A program made the translations under genes and the position numbers. A stretch of DNA of 64,000 nt, taken from assembly GCA_002633005.1 (NCBI GenBank), contig NMRA01000106.1, positions 415,655-479,654 of the forward strand, written 5' to 3'. This document shows, one piece after another, positions 48,621 to 62,686 of this stretch. Within the stretch, counting starts at the first letter, position 1, and every line of letters starts with the position of its first letter. This DNA comes from Phoronis australis. Taxonomy: Eukaryota; Phoronida; Phoronidae. The notes beneath the pieces were generated by a model, which was not told where the DNA came from, searched no databases, and saw only the letters and a list, made by a program, of their open reading frames with translations.

Positions 48621-51600
48621 TTAATCCGTTTCCATAGTTGTTTCGACTTTGTCAAAATCCGAAATGGATTGGTGTGTCTGAGCCACTGCTGATAGCGGTG
48701 TGTTGTAGTCTGGAAATGTATAGGGCTCCTCAACGAACGACACTTTTCCGTCGTTGTTGTTAATATTAGCGACAAACTCGAACATATTGGGATCTAATTT
48801 TGAAGGAGAGTTGTTAGTAGTAGTTACACGCGATTCTGGGTTCATTGCTGATGGCTGAACGTTAACAAACGTTGGAGTGTCGCTAGGTAACGGTGGCCTT
48901 GGTCTACTAGATACACCCGAAGTTTGTGAATCGAGGATATGGTTACTATTACCGTTAATCGTGCATTCTTTCGCTTTATCGTTCTTGGGCGACACTCTGG
49001 GTTGTTGCATATTGGGGTTCGCCTTGGCAGGGGACCAGGAGTAGCGCGTCCATTGGTTTATCATGTTTTCTGGCTTGTTCATTCCGGTTCTAGGAGATAT
49101 TCTTTCTAATGCCATTCTGCAAAGGAATTGGAAGAGATTATGACATTTTTTTGAAAATTTAAGTCTCTTTTATGGTGTTTTACGTCAAATTAATTTAGAA
49201 CATTTCCTGTAGCTGGTAAATTAACCCATTACGAACTAAAAACAAATCCAAATTTCTTTTGAAAATAGACTAGGCTAAAAGAGAGTTCTTACGTTGAATG
49301 TCTAGAGCTTGAACATTTCTATTTGAAAACCGGCATTAAATCAAGCAATAAATATTTTTTCGTGAAAAGAAAACACCAGCTACTATGATTTCTTGGCAAT
49401 TTGATTAGCATCAGTCAGGTCAATCTACTCCAAAACCATCAAATATTTTTGACAAGGCATCCAGCCTGCTGTTTTAGTTATTAAATACATAATACGTACT
49501 TTTCAATATTCGCAATTCGCTCTTCTTCTCCGTTCGTGTTGGTCTCCTGAGTGTGGTCGTGGAACTTAGCAGATGTCCTTACCCGACTTTCTCCGTCGAC
49601 TACTGTAGCAGACTTAAGTTTCTCGAAGTCGGTCTGTTGGATGACCGCAGCAGTGGCTGGTCTAGCCGAAATGTCGACAGCAGACTGTGGCTCGACGTAC
49701 TCAGCGTTAAACTGTTTATAATAGTCGTCTTTGCCGGCAATAGCAGATTTAATCAAATCTAAAACCAGTTGCTTTTCTGTAAAGATCAAACACGCATGAT
49801 CAAAACTACTAGATCGTACGCTGAGAAACAATTATCTGCTTATAATCAATTTTCGGTAGCAGGGTATCATTAAACGTTTCGCCGGTAGGGTATCATTTAA
49901 ATTTTCGACCATGTATCTTAATCCAGGCGTTCTGGAAGTTGATAACAGTTTGCACGACATCTGAAGTAAGAAAATTTACCTCTCTCTCCGGCAGAGCAGA
50001 GCCAAGCTTGAACAGCGTTGATGTCATCAGTTTGAAGGATTTGACAAAGCATTTGCAGAACCTGAAAATATGACGTCACAAGCGTGAGCCAAACTAATAG
50101 AAAACAAAAGCGACAATTAAGCGAGCAACCAAAGTGCAGTTCCACGTTGCTCTTTTATTTACAGAGGACGCAAATAGCTTCAATGACGGTAATACCTATA
50201 CGCTCCATTAGTAGTGAAAGAGAAAGCAAATATTTAACGAAGAAATAGGAGTCTCAATTTAGTGACTGGCCTGTTAAGATAACCTTGTTTTTCTATTGCT
50301 GGAGCACATTCAATGACACTCACACAACAGCTGGCAAATAGAAAACACTGTCGTTATTTTGTTGTGAATGGAATGGGAAGACTTTTCAAGACCAACAAAC
50401 AAACCTTTTCAATCAATATGACATGGCTATCCATTACAACTATTTAGTGGAATAACAGTGCGGTTACCATTGAGTTAGTTACCCGATACACTAATGGTTA
50501 ACTAAGTAGTTTTCACAGTTTGACCTGTTTGGAGCATGGCTTTGTTTTTGTTGCTATGGAGACAGTGTTACAGAAGCTCCTCTCTTATAAGAGGACTTTA
50601 ACAAACCGCTGTACTAGCGGCGTTTTAGGCTTTAAAGGGAAAAACAAGGATGATAAACGCTAAATAATTAATTTTTTACATAAATATATGCAACAAATGT
50701 TCTGGTTAAAATTTAAACCATCGTCAGCGCTGAAAGAATCCATCCTTAAGTAAAAATGTTTATTAAAGCGTTCACCATCACTGTACTGCGAACGAATTCT
50801 TTATCAAATACTTTCCATAAGAAATTTACTCATATTTTCTCGAAAAATCTGACTACATTAGTAATATAATCTTGCTTTGTGCGCAAAAGGGTATACTTTG
50901 TCATTGCAAATCTCACCGGAACACGACACGAAATAAAAAGATACAAACACAATACATTTAGGAACTTCGTAGGTCTGGTGTTAAACTATACTCAGTTTCT
51001 AAAGGGCAAATAAGCAAAGGCTAAGACCGACAGCTAATCCAGCAAAATTTTAATAAAACACGTCCGAATCTTATAATCCCGAGGAGGATTAAACTTGACA
51101 AGCAATATTGGCAATACCCTTAAAAGCGGCTGAATGGCGTTCCTATAAAACTATTATAAAAACGTAGATCCTGTTACATTTTACTTGGCGTTTTCAGGAT
51201 TTGATGGGGTGGCGTGACACGACTCACTAGTTTGGCAAACGATAACCTAAGGACATAGTTGTTTGGCGAACAACAGCTTTCAAATTCCAAATAATAATGT
51301 TTTTCTAATGTTATAGTGAAACAGGTTTCTTCTCGACCCAGATTTAAAAATAGTTCTCTTTGAAATGGAAACAGAGATTTGGTTCACCGATTTGAATAAT
51401 ATAATTAAATTTTAGGGAATAATGGAAATTTGTATGTATACATTTAGTAATACGAAAATGTATTAGCTTTGTAAGTGCATGAATATTATGTTTCACAACA
51501 GTACGGCAAAAGTAGAACACGGGACAGCAAAAACTGTAACATTGCACTTAGTTGGTGAGTCCAAAGCGGTGATGTAGTCGTTGCTATTTGTGTCACCTGA

Positions 51601-54242
51601 AGCCCGTCAATTAAGCAAACATTTTGAGATAAAACATAGAAGTAAGTACATATAGTATCACTGCAATCACGCTTTAAGCAAATACAACCCACGGGGAGTT
51701 CAACTTGAACCCTTCGGTAAATACTACTCGCGCAAATCGCGATTCATACTCGTTTGTAATAGTAGAAAATTAATGTAGAATATTCCACAATATAGTTTAC
51801 CATCCCATTTTTCTCGATATATTCTGGAAATGTAGATGAAGACATTCTATAATTTATGGTTGTATCTAATATTGGTTTAAATAGTCACATAGACTTATAG
51901 TAAAGATGGTGTTTTTAAGCCTTTCAAAACCCTGTGTTAATCCATGTGTATTTGATACCATCTGTGTTCCTAGACCGCCTGTTATTTCAATGAGATAAAA
52001 GTTCAGTGATTTATGAGCGTGCGCGTAACTTAAAGATTAAAAGGATACTAAACCCTGTTTTGAGGATTTCAACAAATCCTCGTTCTTGAAAGATAAAAGC
52101 AGGAATCAACTAAAAATTCATTCCCCCTATTCCACAAATTGGACATTATGGTCCTTGGTGGGTGGTCTTTTCCCACAGTTGTCGTGTAATTCGCTTAAAG
52201 TGTAGGTCACCCTTGACCGTTTTTTTGAGTTTTTAAATTTCTCTTCAGAATTCGAAGGTTTTCAAGGGTTATAAGGTTTCGTTTCATTGGAGAACTGGGC
52301 GGGAATGTCGTTTTAATAACGGTTAATAGGCCAAAACCAGGTTTGGTATCCTTAATTTTAACATCCGTTTCATATCCATTCAGATCTCATCATTTTATCA
52401 ATTTCAATCTTAAATTGTAAACTTACGGTATTTTCCATGTCTGGTGCTTCAGAAATGTGATCGAATAGTCTATTCATAGCGTTTCGGTTAGCCTGTCTTG
52501 ACCCCTGACGCGTCATCGCACGAGAAGGTGGCGGAAGTAGCCGACCGGTTTCTGACGAGTATACACTCTTCTGCTTATTCTGTTGTTCGTCTTTCTTTCT
52601 ATCATCCTTCTTCTTTTCCTCCGCTAAAAGTCCGGCAGCTTCCGTTAACTGTCGGAGCTCGTCACGCCACGACTCTGTCACTGGAACTTTAAGAAAAACA
52701 CCACTGCAGATGATACAAACGCATCACTAAAAGTACATTTTACTCCGCCATGAACACGTGACTTCTTTTGTAATATACCATAAGTGAACTTTTCAAAATA
52801 AGAACTCGGTCCGAGACTATGACTCACTTATTTGTAGTTGTCAACCGTAGGCCTATATTGCACATATTGTAGGGTTAAGAATTCGTCGCGATCAGTTTAC
52901 TAAATTCTTCACGACTGTTATCAATTGTGCCGTAACGCCAAGCAGAGTTCCGGGATTTGCATATCATGTCAATTTATTCGAGGTATTTATTATTCATAAT
53001 TTGAGGCAATAGAGCCTAAATGGAATATGTTTCACTTAAGAGGGTCACACCAGTTTTCGTCGAAACCTTTTCAGAATAGATATGTCTTGAAGTGTGAAAG
53101 TCAGCTTGTCCCATGAGTGTGACATTGGATCTCGCACGACGTCAAACCATTTTCAGCGACGGCAAAGCATTGTCGCGCAAGGTGACCAAGCTTTGGTCGA
53201 TGGACTCGTATTTGAGGAAAGCTCTTGTCTAAATACAACACATGCAATGCTATTTGTCAACGTAATTGTTCAAACAAAATCTTTGATTTAGTCGATTTTA
53301 TTCAGTGTTGTGACACTGCTAGAACCAAAGTCGACTTGTTAAACTACGACTGATTCCTTTACTAGTAGAAAAGTGTAGAATATTTAGTTAAGCAATGATT
53401 TTGCTTGCCTTTAACAGCACCTAATCACGCTGCACTTACCTAAGCCCATGCTAGGCACAGCCTTTTCCCTAAAAGGTCCGCTCTGCAGTCCTGTGAAGTA
53501 TTGTAGCCCCGTGATTGTATTCACAGGGTGTAACTGAGAATTGACGTTGATTGCGTTGACTGGGATGTAGTTGGAGAGTTTTTGTTTGTTATAGCTATCC
53601 GGTGGAAACTTTGGCGAGTTGTCCGATGAAAATGAGGTGAAATTGAGCGAATATTTTGGACTGGCTACAAATCCGTTGTCGTTCACTGCACATATAGGAG
53701 CGTCTAGCAAACCTGGAAACAACAGAAATTTCAGTCTTTAAAAAATCTTCCGTGGCTAACATGTTATATTTTGTACACTTAGAAATAGAATTGGTGTGAC
53801 AATTTTCCCTCAATTAATTGACTTGACAATGGGAACTTTAAAGTTTTAATTTGGTATTATACTTAAAGAAAATGGGTCCAATTATATAAACATAAAATCA
53901 AAATAAAGCTAAATACAAAAGTTTACAGCCAATGTCACAAATTTTTGCCCATACCAAAATAAATCGATCAACATTTCTTCTCTTGGAAATTTTGAGAGTC
54001 CCAACAAATTTACCTTTGATATGTCTAACTTTTCCTGGGTGAGGATTATGCCGCGTAAAGAAGGCGCTCTGACTGAGTTTTCCAAATCTATATCCGCCTT
54101 GAGTGGCCGGTCGTCTCTGGTCCGGTCGGAAAACTTCCCCACCAGGCTTTTTGAAAGTGTCTGTGGCTATGTCGGCTCCTTGGATACTACTTGGAATATG
54201 TAGCGGGCCATTTGAGGGTCGGAAGACCTCATAATCCGCCAT
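48621..54242 (-). CDS. TBATA: TBATA (SPATIAL) orthologue
   Basis: TBATA (thymus, brain and testis associated) is a cytosolic protein linked in vertebrates to microtubules, spermatid development and the NEDD8 enzyme UBA3. Six exons join in phase: 54242-54014, 53712-53440, 52686-52427, 50061-49980, 49776-49500, 49116-48621. They total 1617 nt, 538 aa, longer than the human protein. Conserved blocks, in the human order: GYRFGKLSQSAFFTRHNPHP with KVRHIKG (50-77); DAPICAVND; ESWRDELRQLTEAAGLLAEE (172-191); YSSETGRLLPPPSRAM (210-225); VLQMLCQILQTDDINAVQAW (255-274); EKQLVLDLIKSAI. The N-terminus has two EVFRP motifs (residues 5-9 and 36-40). Exons 5-6 form a long Ser/Pro/Asn-rich tail without human counterpart. 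Exon 3 has two possible acceptors six bases apart (52686 or 52680), both in frame. An acceptor-like TTGTAG just before the ATG suggests a 5' non-coding exon. Confidence 0.9.
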
Positions 54243-57200
54243 CGTACTACAATGTTTGAAAATGAACTATTATGAACAACAGTAAAACAAGTACTCAGAT
54301 GTCTGAAGAACAACTTACGGTGAAACGTGACACTTTCGAACCATCCAGTTCACCGAAATGCTCTGTCTCTTAGTAAAGTACCACACGAATCAATCAGTTA
54401 CCATGACGACAGCTATTGAGAGTTAATACAGATTGATACAGCTTTCCCAATCGATGCCAGCACAATAACTGCAATGGGAAGCTGCGTTAAGCAAAACGGA
54501 GCGCGACTGACTTTTCTTCATTAATTATTGCAGCATCATCAGTCAAGTAGATTGCGCAAATTACGCCTCAACAATGCGCGCAAATTTCTCTCTCCGTCGA
54601 AAACGAGTCACCTTGAAGAAGTCGTCCAAATAGTTTTAATTATTATAATGTCGGCAATGGAAAGATTTGTTAAAAGTTAAACTTCAATAATTTAAATATT
54701 GGTTGCTCGGTACACTGAAATTGTGCTCTTTACACGTTTTACATTAATCTAAGAGATTTGAATGAAATTAACCTGAATTTTATTTTTGTGAAAATCGGTC
54801 CGCGAGTATCCAGCTTAGTTGGCACAGTGCTAGGTAGCCTATATAAGCACAACTCGAACTCGAAAACAAAGACCCTTTCGCACAACCTTACCGTTAGACT
54901 GAAAAGGCTAAGGATTTCCACTTAAGGAACGCGTGATAAGTATGTTAAAACAAAAATGAAGAGTTTGACAACTCAAAAATTCGAATACAATTTTAGTCAG
55001 ACCAAGCTCCAGTGACCATTGCCGGTCGATGTAGTGATAATACAGAGCGATAACGCACGAGTTTGTTTCTATGTACAGAGCACTGTTTTCGTCAAGGGTT
55101 GACGGCTCCTCCTGTTGGACAATGTCTCATTAAGCCTTTCCGCCAGTCATCGGTCGTGATAAATTATTTGTATTTGGGATCAGTGTTTAGAGCGCTAACA
55201 ACAAGACGACACCCTCGGGCACTTCAAGTACATTTAAAAGCCCCGTCGTTATGGCTCAAGAACAAGTATCACGTCGTCAAGTAGCAAATAGAGAAGGGTT
55301 GTTAACCGCTCCTAACTGAATATCCTTTAAAAGTTGAAAACCCGTGAAATTAAAGTAACCGGCAATTTTTTACAAGTACACGACATATCGTCTTTCATAT
55401 AGTAGGCCCCTAGATTGTGTGAAAAGTGCAATAACGACAGTGAGTGCAGAAATTCGTCCATGCATGTAGTTTGGACGCCAAGGTTCTAGAATTTTCCTGT
55501 TGTTTACATCTGCTGTATCTGTGTTACTTTACCTGTATCATAAAAGTCAAGCTACCACAAGTTCAGTTAAAAGAAAAGTTCGGTTCTTTCAACCCTTTAT
55601 TTTGTACTGACTAATGACTGTTCGAGTATAACATGAATGTATGATTATAAACAAATGAATGTTGATCGCTCACCACGCAACACACGAATTTGTCTTCGGT
55701 TTACAAAAAAGAATAAGAAGTGCCACAGAACTAGTTAGAAAATCACACTTATATTTCCGTTTTACATCCGCTCAAACTCAGTGTGTAAACTTTAAGTTGT
55801 AACCATCACGCATTCACCCAGTCTTTTCTCAAGTGAGGAGGTCAGAAAACACAACAATAGCCCTTCTGGCTTGTTAACTCATATCGATGACGACTCAGAT
55901 AATTAATAGTTTTGCTGAATGCCTGAAGTCTGTAACTAATGATTAATCAATCGCTTTATTCACAGATTTTACATGGAGAAAAATAGTTGCTATTTACCAA
56001 GTCTGTAAATCTACATAGCGCAGTGTTCACTCTGTAACTTAGTACTACCATGACGCGAGTAAAAGACTTGCTGATCAATCGTTAAAACAGGAACATGGAG
56101 TCAGGCAGTCTACTTGTCGAGCAGTCGAGACATTTACAAGAGGTGAACAATTTATCTAGAAAAACCTGCACGGCAAGAGAAAACGAATTCATGAAACTTT
56201 GTCACATTGTCTTTGGGCTAATAATGTTGCATAACTTACATTTTCCGAAATCATGATAACCCCTAAGTAAACATTTTGCCGTTATTCGCTTTAGTTTCTC
56301 AATGATTCTTTGAAATTTACTGTAGCGTTGTTCTGTGTTGTATGAATCGGACTTTGAAACTATCATTTGACACCAGATGCCACTGAAAGGTCAAACCACA
56401 GACTGACTACTGAAATCAGGCTAACACGGTAAAATCGGGTAGTTTCGAATTCAATGAACGTTCGATTATTTCTTAAACCAGACACGAGGGTAAATTATGG
56501 AATATCTGAATACTTGAAACAGACCGGTGTCCTTTAAAGGAGGGGGTTTCAATTTCCATTGATAAACTATAAAAGCACTGCAGCAAAAGCGGGCCTGTTC
56601 TTAGGGATCATTCAGATTTGAAATGAGTAGAATTTCGAAGACGATTCGATTTGAATAGACTTTTGGAACCTTTACAGACGATTTGCGGGATACCGAAGGA
56701 GCATTGTTACTGGCAGATGAATAAATTCCTGTTTTAAGCTTATTGCCGGTTTTCATTTATTCATATCGATTTCCGCCACCGTCTCCCACGACGTGACAGG
56801 CAATTTATTCCACATGTATTTCAAAAGAAGGAAGTCAGTCACTTCAATTTATTTATCTATACACAATATTAATTTGCACCGGTTAGTTGTACAATCATTA
56901 AAAGTCATTTTGTCAGAATAAAAGTACGACTAATTTTGCAGCGTAGAATTTCTTGCATGACTTAACAAAGAAAATACACATTTCCCTCTTTTGTTTTCCA
57001 TAGAAAAGCTTGTCTAGAGGCATACAATTTTTTCCAGTTGTCGCTCACACTTTTGCAAGCAACTGTGATAGCACAAGAGCGATCTCGTGTTGATCCTGTT
57101 GAATTTCTGTTACTGATCGACTGCATACTAGCTACTGAGGCTGCCAACCTTTTTGGACCATTCTCTACATGTGGGTAACGCAAAGGTTTAGTTTTCTAAA

Positions 57201-58065
57201 ATCGATGTTCTTTTATATCAACTAGGAGATCAAAACCAAAGTGGGCACTTTAAACTCTTTGATAACGTGAACGATAAGATGGGCCTACCCAGCTTTTTGC
57301 CAAAGTTAAAGAAATGTCCTAGGCTTGGTGATAGTGTCAGAAAGATAATTGCTATGTGGAAGAATTACTAAAACTTCTAACATCGACACCTACGTAAGAT
57401 AAAGTTGGATGAAGGTGACAATAACGGCTAATCATCATATCAGTTGAGATTATAAGTGGGCTCTCTAAGACAGAGATGAAAATCGGGTTACATGTGAGGA
57501 GGTGTTGGCGAACCAGTGTGCTACATACACACAGTTAGATCTTTTTACAGCAGGCCTACTAAACAACCAAAGGTCCGGTGGATAAGGTATCTACACCGAC
57601 TACATGTATGCTGTCGACAGGGTCAGATATCGTGGCTGTGGAGCATGGATCCACACCCTGGCATCTTTTATTAAGAATTTTAAATTAAATTTGCCTCTGA
57701 GTTATTTTGTCGAAATGACGTACAAATTGCAAGCTATGAAAACCTGTCAACCTGGAAGGTATACGTTATTGGGAAACAAAATAAGAATTGGGAAGTAACA
57801 TAACATAGCATGGACAACTATTTTGTATTCAGATATTGAGGGGAATGTTAGAAGCCCTCCTGTGTACTCAAGAGTTTAGGCGATGATTCCAAATTAAGCC
57901 CAATATTCACGAGAAAGCGACAGTAAACACTCATGACTAGGCGATAATCGCCTGCCATTCATTCACTGGACCCTCTGTTGACACAACATGGACAAATACG
58001 ATTTATATGCTACTCGCCACTGTCCTAACACGAAGCCGTAAAAATTGGAATTTATAAAAACTTAC

Positions 58066-58154
58066 CTTTAGTGGTCTTGTTATGGGCGTGTAAATGTTCT
58101 TTTAATCGAATGTGTAATGTTGACCGTGCTAAGTGAATTGACTGTTTTAATGTA
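58066..58154 (-). other. Candidate upstream exon, possibly TBATA 5' leader
   Basis: On the minus strand a strong donor (ACTAAAG|GTAAGT, GT at 58065-58064) follows an open, coding-like stretch (STLKQSIHLARSTLHIRLKE, then HLHAHNK). No ATG exists in that frame. If spliced to the acceptor directly upstream of the TBATA start codon it would be non-coding leader. It could equally be an internal exon of another gene; the left boundary is a guess. Confidence 0.25.
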
Positions 58155-61100
58155 GACACACCGCGGGTGTTATCGTCAGTCTGAGCTGTGTGTAGCGATA
58201 GCGGGCCTTGTTGTTACCTGGTAACCATGGACGCACGGTTGAATGGAGTGAAGTTATGAATAGAAATAGAAAATGGGGTTGTTAAATAGAAAGGACCAGT
58301 CGAGTGAAAGAAAGCGTTTATTTATATGTTGGTAGGCTACTTTGTGTGATTCATAAAGCGTGTATTGTTGAATGTATCGGGCTTGTAAAGCCGGTAATCG
58401 CATAAGTGACTTGGACTGACCCCGACAAAGAATAGATATGGAATTTATAAAATAATACCGATCAACGCAACCTCTCCGCAGGAAACATTACGTGTTTGCT
58501 TGAAATTTAGTGATAAAGTATCTCCACAGGAATGTACGATTGTTCTCAGTTCTTTAAAGAATATTTTTCGTATACATTTTAGACTGACTGAGACAAAAAT
58601 TTCATTTTTACTTCGAAAAAGAAAACAATGGGAAAATCGTCCTCAGTTAAAGTGCGGCACTTTGAAAAAAGCAAGTCAAACTAACTGATTAGTTAATTAG
58701 TGCATAAATAGTAAACATTCGTTTCTGATTGTTTACTTGTTCGTAGAAAAGGAGAGGATTTTTATGGTTAAGCTGGACTAAATATAAATTACAAATTTGA
58801 CTAAATAAAAATGTCCTAATTCGACTAACTCCGAGTAACGACTGATCTGACGCATGTGCACCAAGTCCTGAGAAAGCACTGTTCGGAATTGTTTTAATTG
58901 TGTTTCATTTTGCACCAGGAGCTACCAAATAGGGTTTTTTGAACGCCACGAAGAAAAACATCAAAAACTGCATGAAAACAAAACGAAAGGAGAACATGGA
59001 AAAATGTTTTTGAGATTTCACCTTCAGGCATTTATACATGTATCTAACAAAGTTTGGTCACATTATTGATGCTCCTGATGCCATTGTTTTGCTAAAAATT
59101 TCTAGTTTGCTTAATTTTATAAAGATATGATCACGTGACCTAATCAATGACAATTTGGTATAAAGTAAAGATTGGCTACTTTGAAAAAACAATTTAGTTA
59201 AAATATATAGTTTTGTAGATATTCGACTAAAGACAAAGACTTGTCAAGCTCCTACATAACTTTGAAAAGTACGACTACCCGACCTGTAAATTTAGTTCCT
59301 ACAATATTGTAGGTTAGAAGGGACATTCTTGGCTATCACAGCGATTTTCTACTGTATAATCGATCCTGCAATCCATGCGGTCAAACGCTCTAGTGGAGGA
59401 GCTCCCGCGAAATAAATGACAGGCGAAGTAATTAGCTTTGGTTTCAAGAAATGTTTGGCAGACAACGGCGGGCTGGCGAAATTAATTGCAATAAAATCAC
59501 ATACTTTTTGTGAAAACACAGTCAAAGTTAGCTAACAACTTGAACATGTCCGTATCCGACGAAACCAATAATCATTCCTAAAATGTTTTTCGGATATAAA
59601 TCCGACCACTCTGACGACAATGAGAATAGTAAATTGCCAGTAACTGGTTATCCTTATTATCTGACTTTCATGGACCTCACTGCTACGAACAACACCGCAC
59701 ACACTGGTCGCGAGTGGGATACATATTCTTCTACCTGCTATCGGCCGCTTTTTGCTGTTTTCTCGCGGTGGCTCAAACTGGCGCGGATTGAAAGGCTACT
59801 TCGTGCACCATTTGATACGTCTTCTTTCTTGTGTTACTAAAAAGTTGCCATGAATATCTGGATAGTCCAATACATCGGCGTAAATACGTCGAAGGAAGGC
59901 TTTGTCATTTGTTTGAAAGTCTCGTTTACCCGTGACTGTTTCACAGTTTATCATTTATTACTTATTCAGGACCCTCAGTTAGTCAATACATGTTAAAACA
60001 AGGTGCACTATCGTTTCCCAAGAGTTCCCGACAGTGTACACACTCACCGCACTGACGACAATCACATGCATAAATAGAGCGCCAACAGGCAACGGTTGGT
60101 TAATTCAATAACTTGTCAGCACTCTCTTTATCGGTAACTACATCAGCTGCCAATGAAAACGCGATCAAATCATCCACAGATAACCTGTTCGTTACCATAT
60201 CAACGCTAGAGTTCGTCTCCATCATAAATTTTTGAATAATTAAATTCTGTACTTTTTCGTATCCAGGCCATGTTTTTGTTTGCATTGCATAATTAATAGT
60301 TTAATTTTCTTGTCACCAGTGCCACGACTGAAATATGCCTATTTTGATGGCTGTCACTGGCGCATATACAGGTATCCAGTTCCCACTTATGAAGCTGCGC
60401 CCGTTTATCAAACGCACGCTAATATACATGAAACGTGTGAGTAAACTGAAACCGAGGAGCAAATTTTTAAAGTATTCATTATACTTCTACATTTCGGTAG
60501 CACTGCAAAAATATTAGTTGTTAATTGTTATTTAGAAATGTTTCGTTTTAGCATCAACAGCGCAAACGAGAAAGGCGCGTGATCCAAAGATGCAGAACCA
60601 GTAGTTTGGACAGAACTTCTCGTTTTCAAGCATACGTAATGGCGAATTCGTGCATATAGTGAATTATGAGAGCCGGAAACTTGACTCGTCCGTCAGAAAA
60701 TGGAAGACGATGACAGAGTTCAATTTATGGCTAAATTTAAATGAAAGTTATCTGAGACGGACATAATAGGCGACAAACACCCCGTTTGAAGACACCCCCA
60801 TCTAAACTTACCCAATATGGGAAACACCTGAACAAAAATTTCTCTGAAAAGCGCATTATTTCAAATATAAGCGCATGGACCTAATTATGCGCATTTACAG
60901 TTAAGTCAATCAGATTGAAAGAAATAAACAGCTTATCTTCAATGCACTAATCTTATTAAAATGTCTTAGGCAAGAAATTCAATTTCGGACCTAAAAAAGA
61001 GTCCGGTCCTCAACAGAGCGACACCCTGCATCAATTGATATAGCCGCCCCACTCTTCGCTCGTCTTTGGGCACGGTCCCTAATAGTATAGGATGACCAAC

Positions 61101-61773
61101 TTCTGAGGTTCAGAATTAAATTTCATGCCCGCGTCATTTTAACAAGAACAAGTCATTTAAATAATAAGCTGTAAATTGTAATTACATGAATCATAAAAAG
61201 TCAATAACGAAGAAAAAAGCATATCAATCTGAAATTAAGCACATTTCAGAGAATGCATATTCCTTGCTTTTGTGCTATCCTAGCTATGTAGTCATATTTC
61301 CTTCACCAAATAACGTACTAAGTGATCCCAGCTATTAAAACTGAACAGGTTTTCCCTCTCCACAATACCAATGCAGAAGAGTCTCAGTGGAGCTTACTGA
61401 GCCATATATCAAATTCTTGCAAACTAGCGACACCTATTGCAGAAAGATGGCATGTTGAAATACCACCAATATAAAGACATGGAACGCAAACAATTCCTGA
61501 CGAAAGTATCATCTCGCAAAGTCAAGTACAGAGAAATTCACTTTCCCCGGTAAGGAAATTTCCAGAAAAAAACACAGAATTCATCATTTTGGAAATAAGC
61601 GAAGGAAAAATTCTGTGGTTACTACAGTTTCTAATCTCCCTCCCACTCATGATAAATGCAGGTATATGCGCTCAGTGAGTTGCTTGAGGTGTCAAAGGTC
61701 ACATTTTCCATATAAGGGAAATGTCACTACAAGTATTATGTCGTGTCATACCAAATAAGGAGACCTGCCTCCA

Positions 61774-61911
61774 GCTCAGTAACGCTGGGACCTCGCTAAA
61801 AAGCAAGATTTCGGGAGATTACGTGAGATATTGCCGTGTATTTAAAAGGAGAACACGTGACTTTGGCTAGATTTTAGCTAGGTCATAGCCGAGGTCCTAG
61901 TGTTACTGAAC
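61774..61911 (-). repeat. 139-bp inverted-repeat element, copy 3
   Basis: This is the inverted, more diverged copy of 425-563 and 6733-6871. It starts CTCAGTAACGCTGGGACCTC and ends AGGTCCTAGTGTTACTGAAC. The interior ACGTGAGATATTGCCGTG and ACACGTGACTTT are complements of the conserved middle of the other copies. Confidence 0.75.
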
Positions 61912-62620
61912 CATGCCTGCCTTGCCTTGTGGGACAAAAATCGGTGAAGTGGCGAGCAGTTGACTAACCGTTTTTTGACAATTTAAACTAAAAGAAACTG
62001 CTTAGATATGAACAGAAATTATAAATCTTTAGGAAAAAATTCTAAAAATACCTGGTGAGCAGGTTAAATTCTGTTTCAGTGACAGAGAACCACTTTCAAT
62101 ATTGCAGTTTAGTCTGTTTATCTTGCTCCAGGATTCTTTAAAAATTCAAGACAAAACCTAGCATAACAACAGCAAAAGAAGTATCAGACAAGCATTTCTT
62201 ACAGAATCATTAAGTCTATTGTGTTCTAAAAAATGCTATGCCAAGTTATTATTCAGATAATAATCTCTGTGGTAAAAACAACAGATGTTACAATGTGAAG
62301 TTACCATCACTTTTTACTGATCACAGATTTGAAAAAATACAACGCTAAAATAGCATACATATACATTTATTTATAAGTGAGCCACAAAAATTCTACATTG
62401 TTGTAAAATACTCTGTATACAACTGTAAATGGTCACAATCACCCACCAAAATCTCAGGAAAATTGTGAGTTAACTTATTCCCAAAAAGGACACTGCCTAC
62501 AATTTCAAAGTTTCCTACTGAGCAGGAATTTTCCAAAATGTGAAAACAATACAGGGTTTAGTTCAGAAAAATACAAATTCAAACAAAAAACTGAAGCACA
62601 TTGATCAGTTTAAAGATGCT

Positions 62621-62686
62621 TAGTCATCTCAAAGTTTTACCAGACACTGGTACGTTTAGTCATCACAAGGTTTTACCAGACACTGG
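62621..62686 (+). repeat. 36-bp tandem duplication
   Basis: TAGTCATCTCAAAGTTTTAC then CAGACACTGG at 62621 is repeated as TAGTCATCACAAGGTTTTAC at 62657. Two copies only. Confidence 0.75.

Noticed and set aside
59583-59840. 85-codon ORF, plus strand
   Set aside because: No family resemblance and no supporting splice signals.
60100-60285. 61-codon ORF, minus strand
   Set aside because: The amino-acid composition looks plausible, but there is no splice context, neighbour or homologue I recognise.
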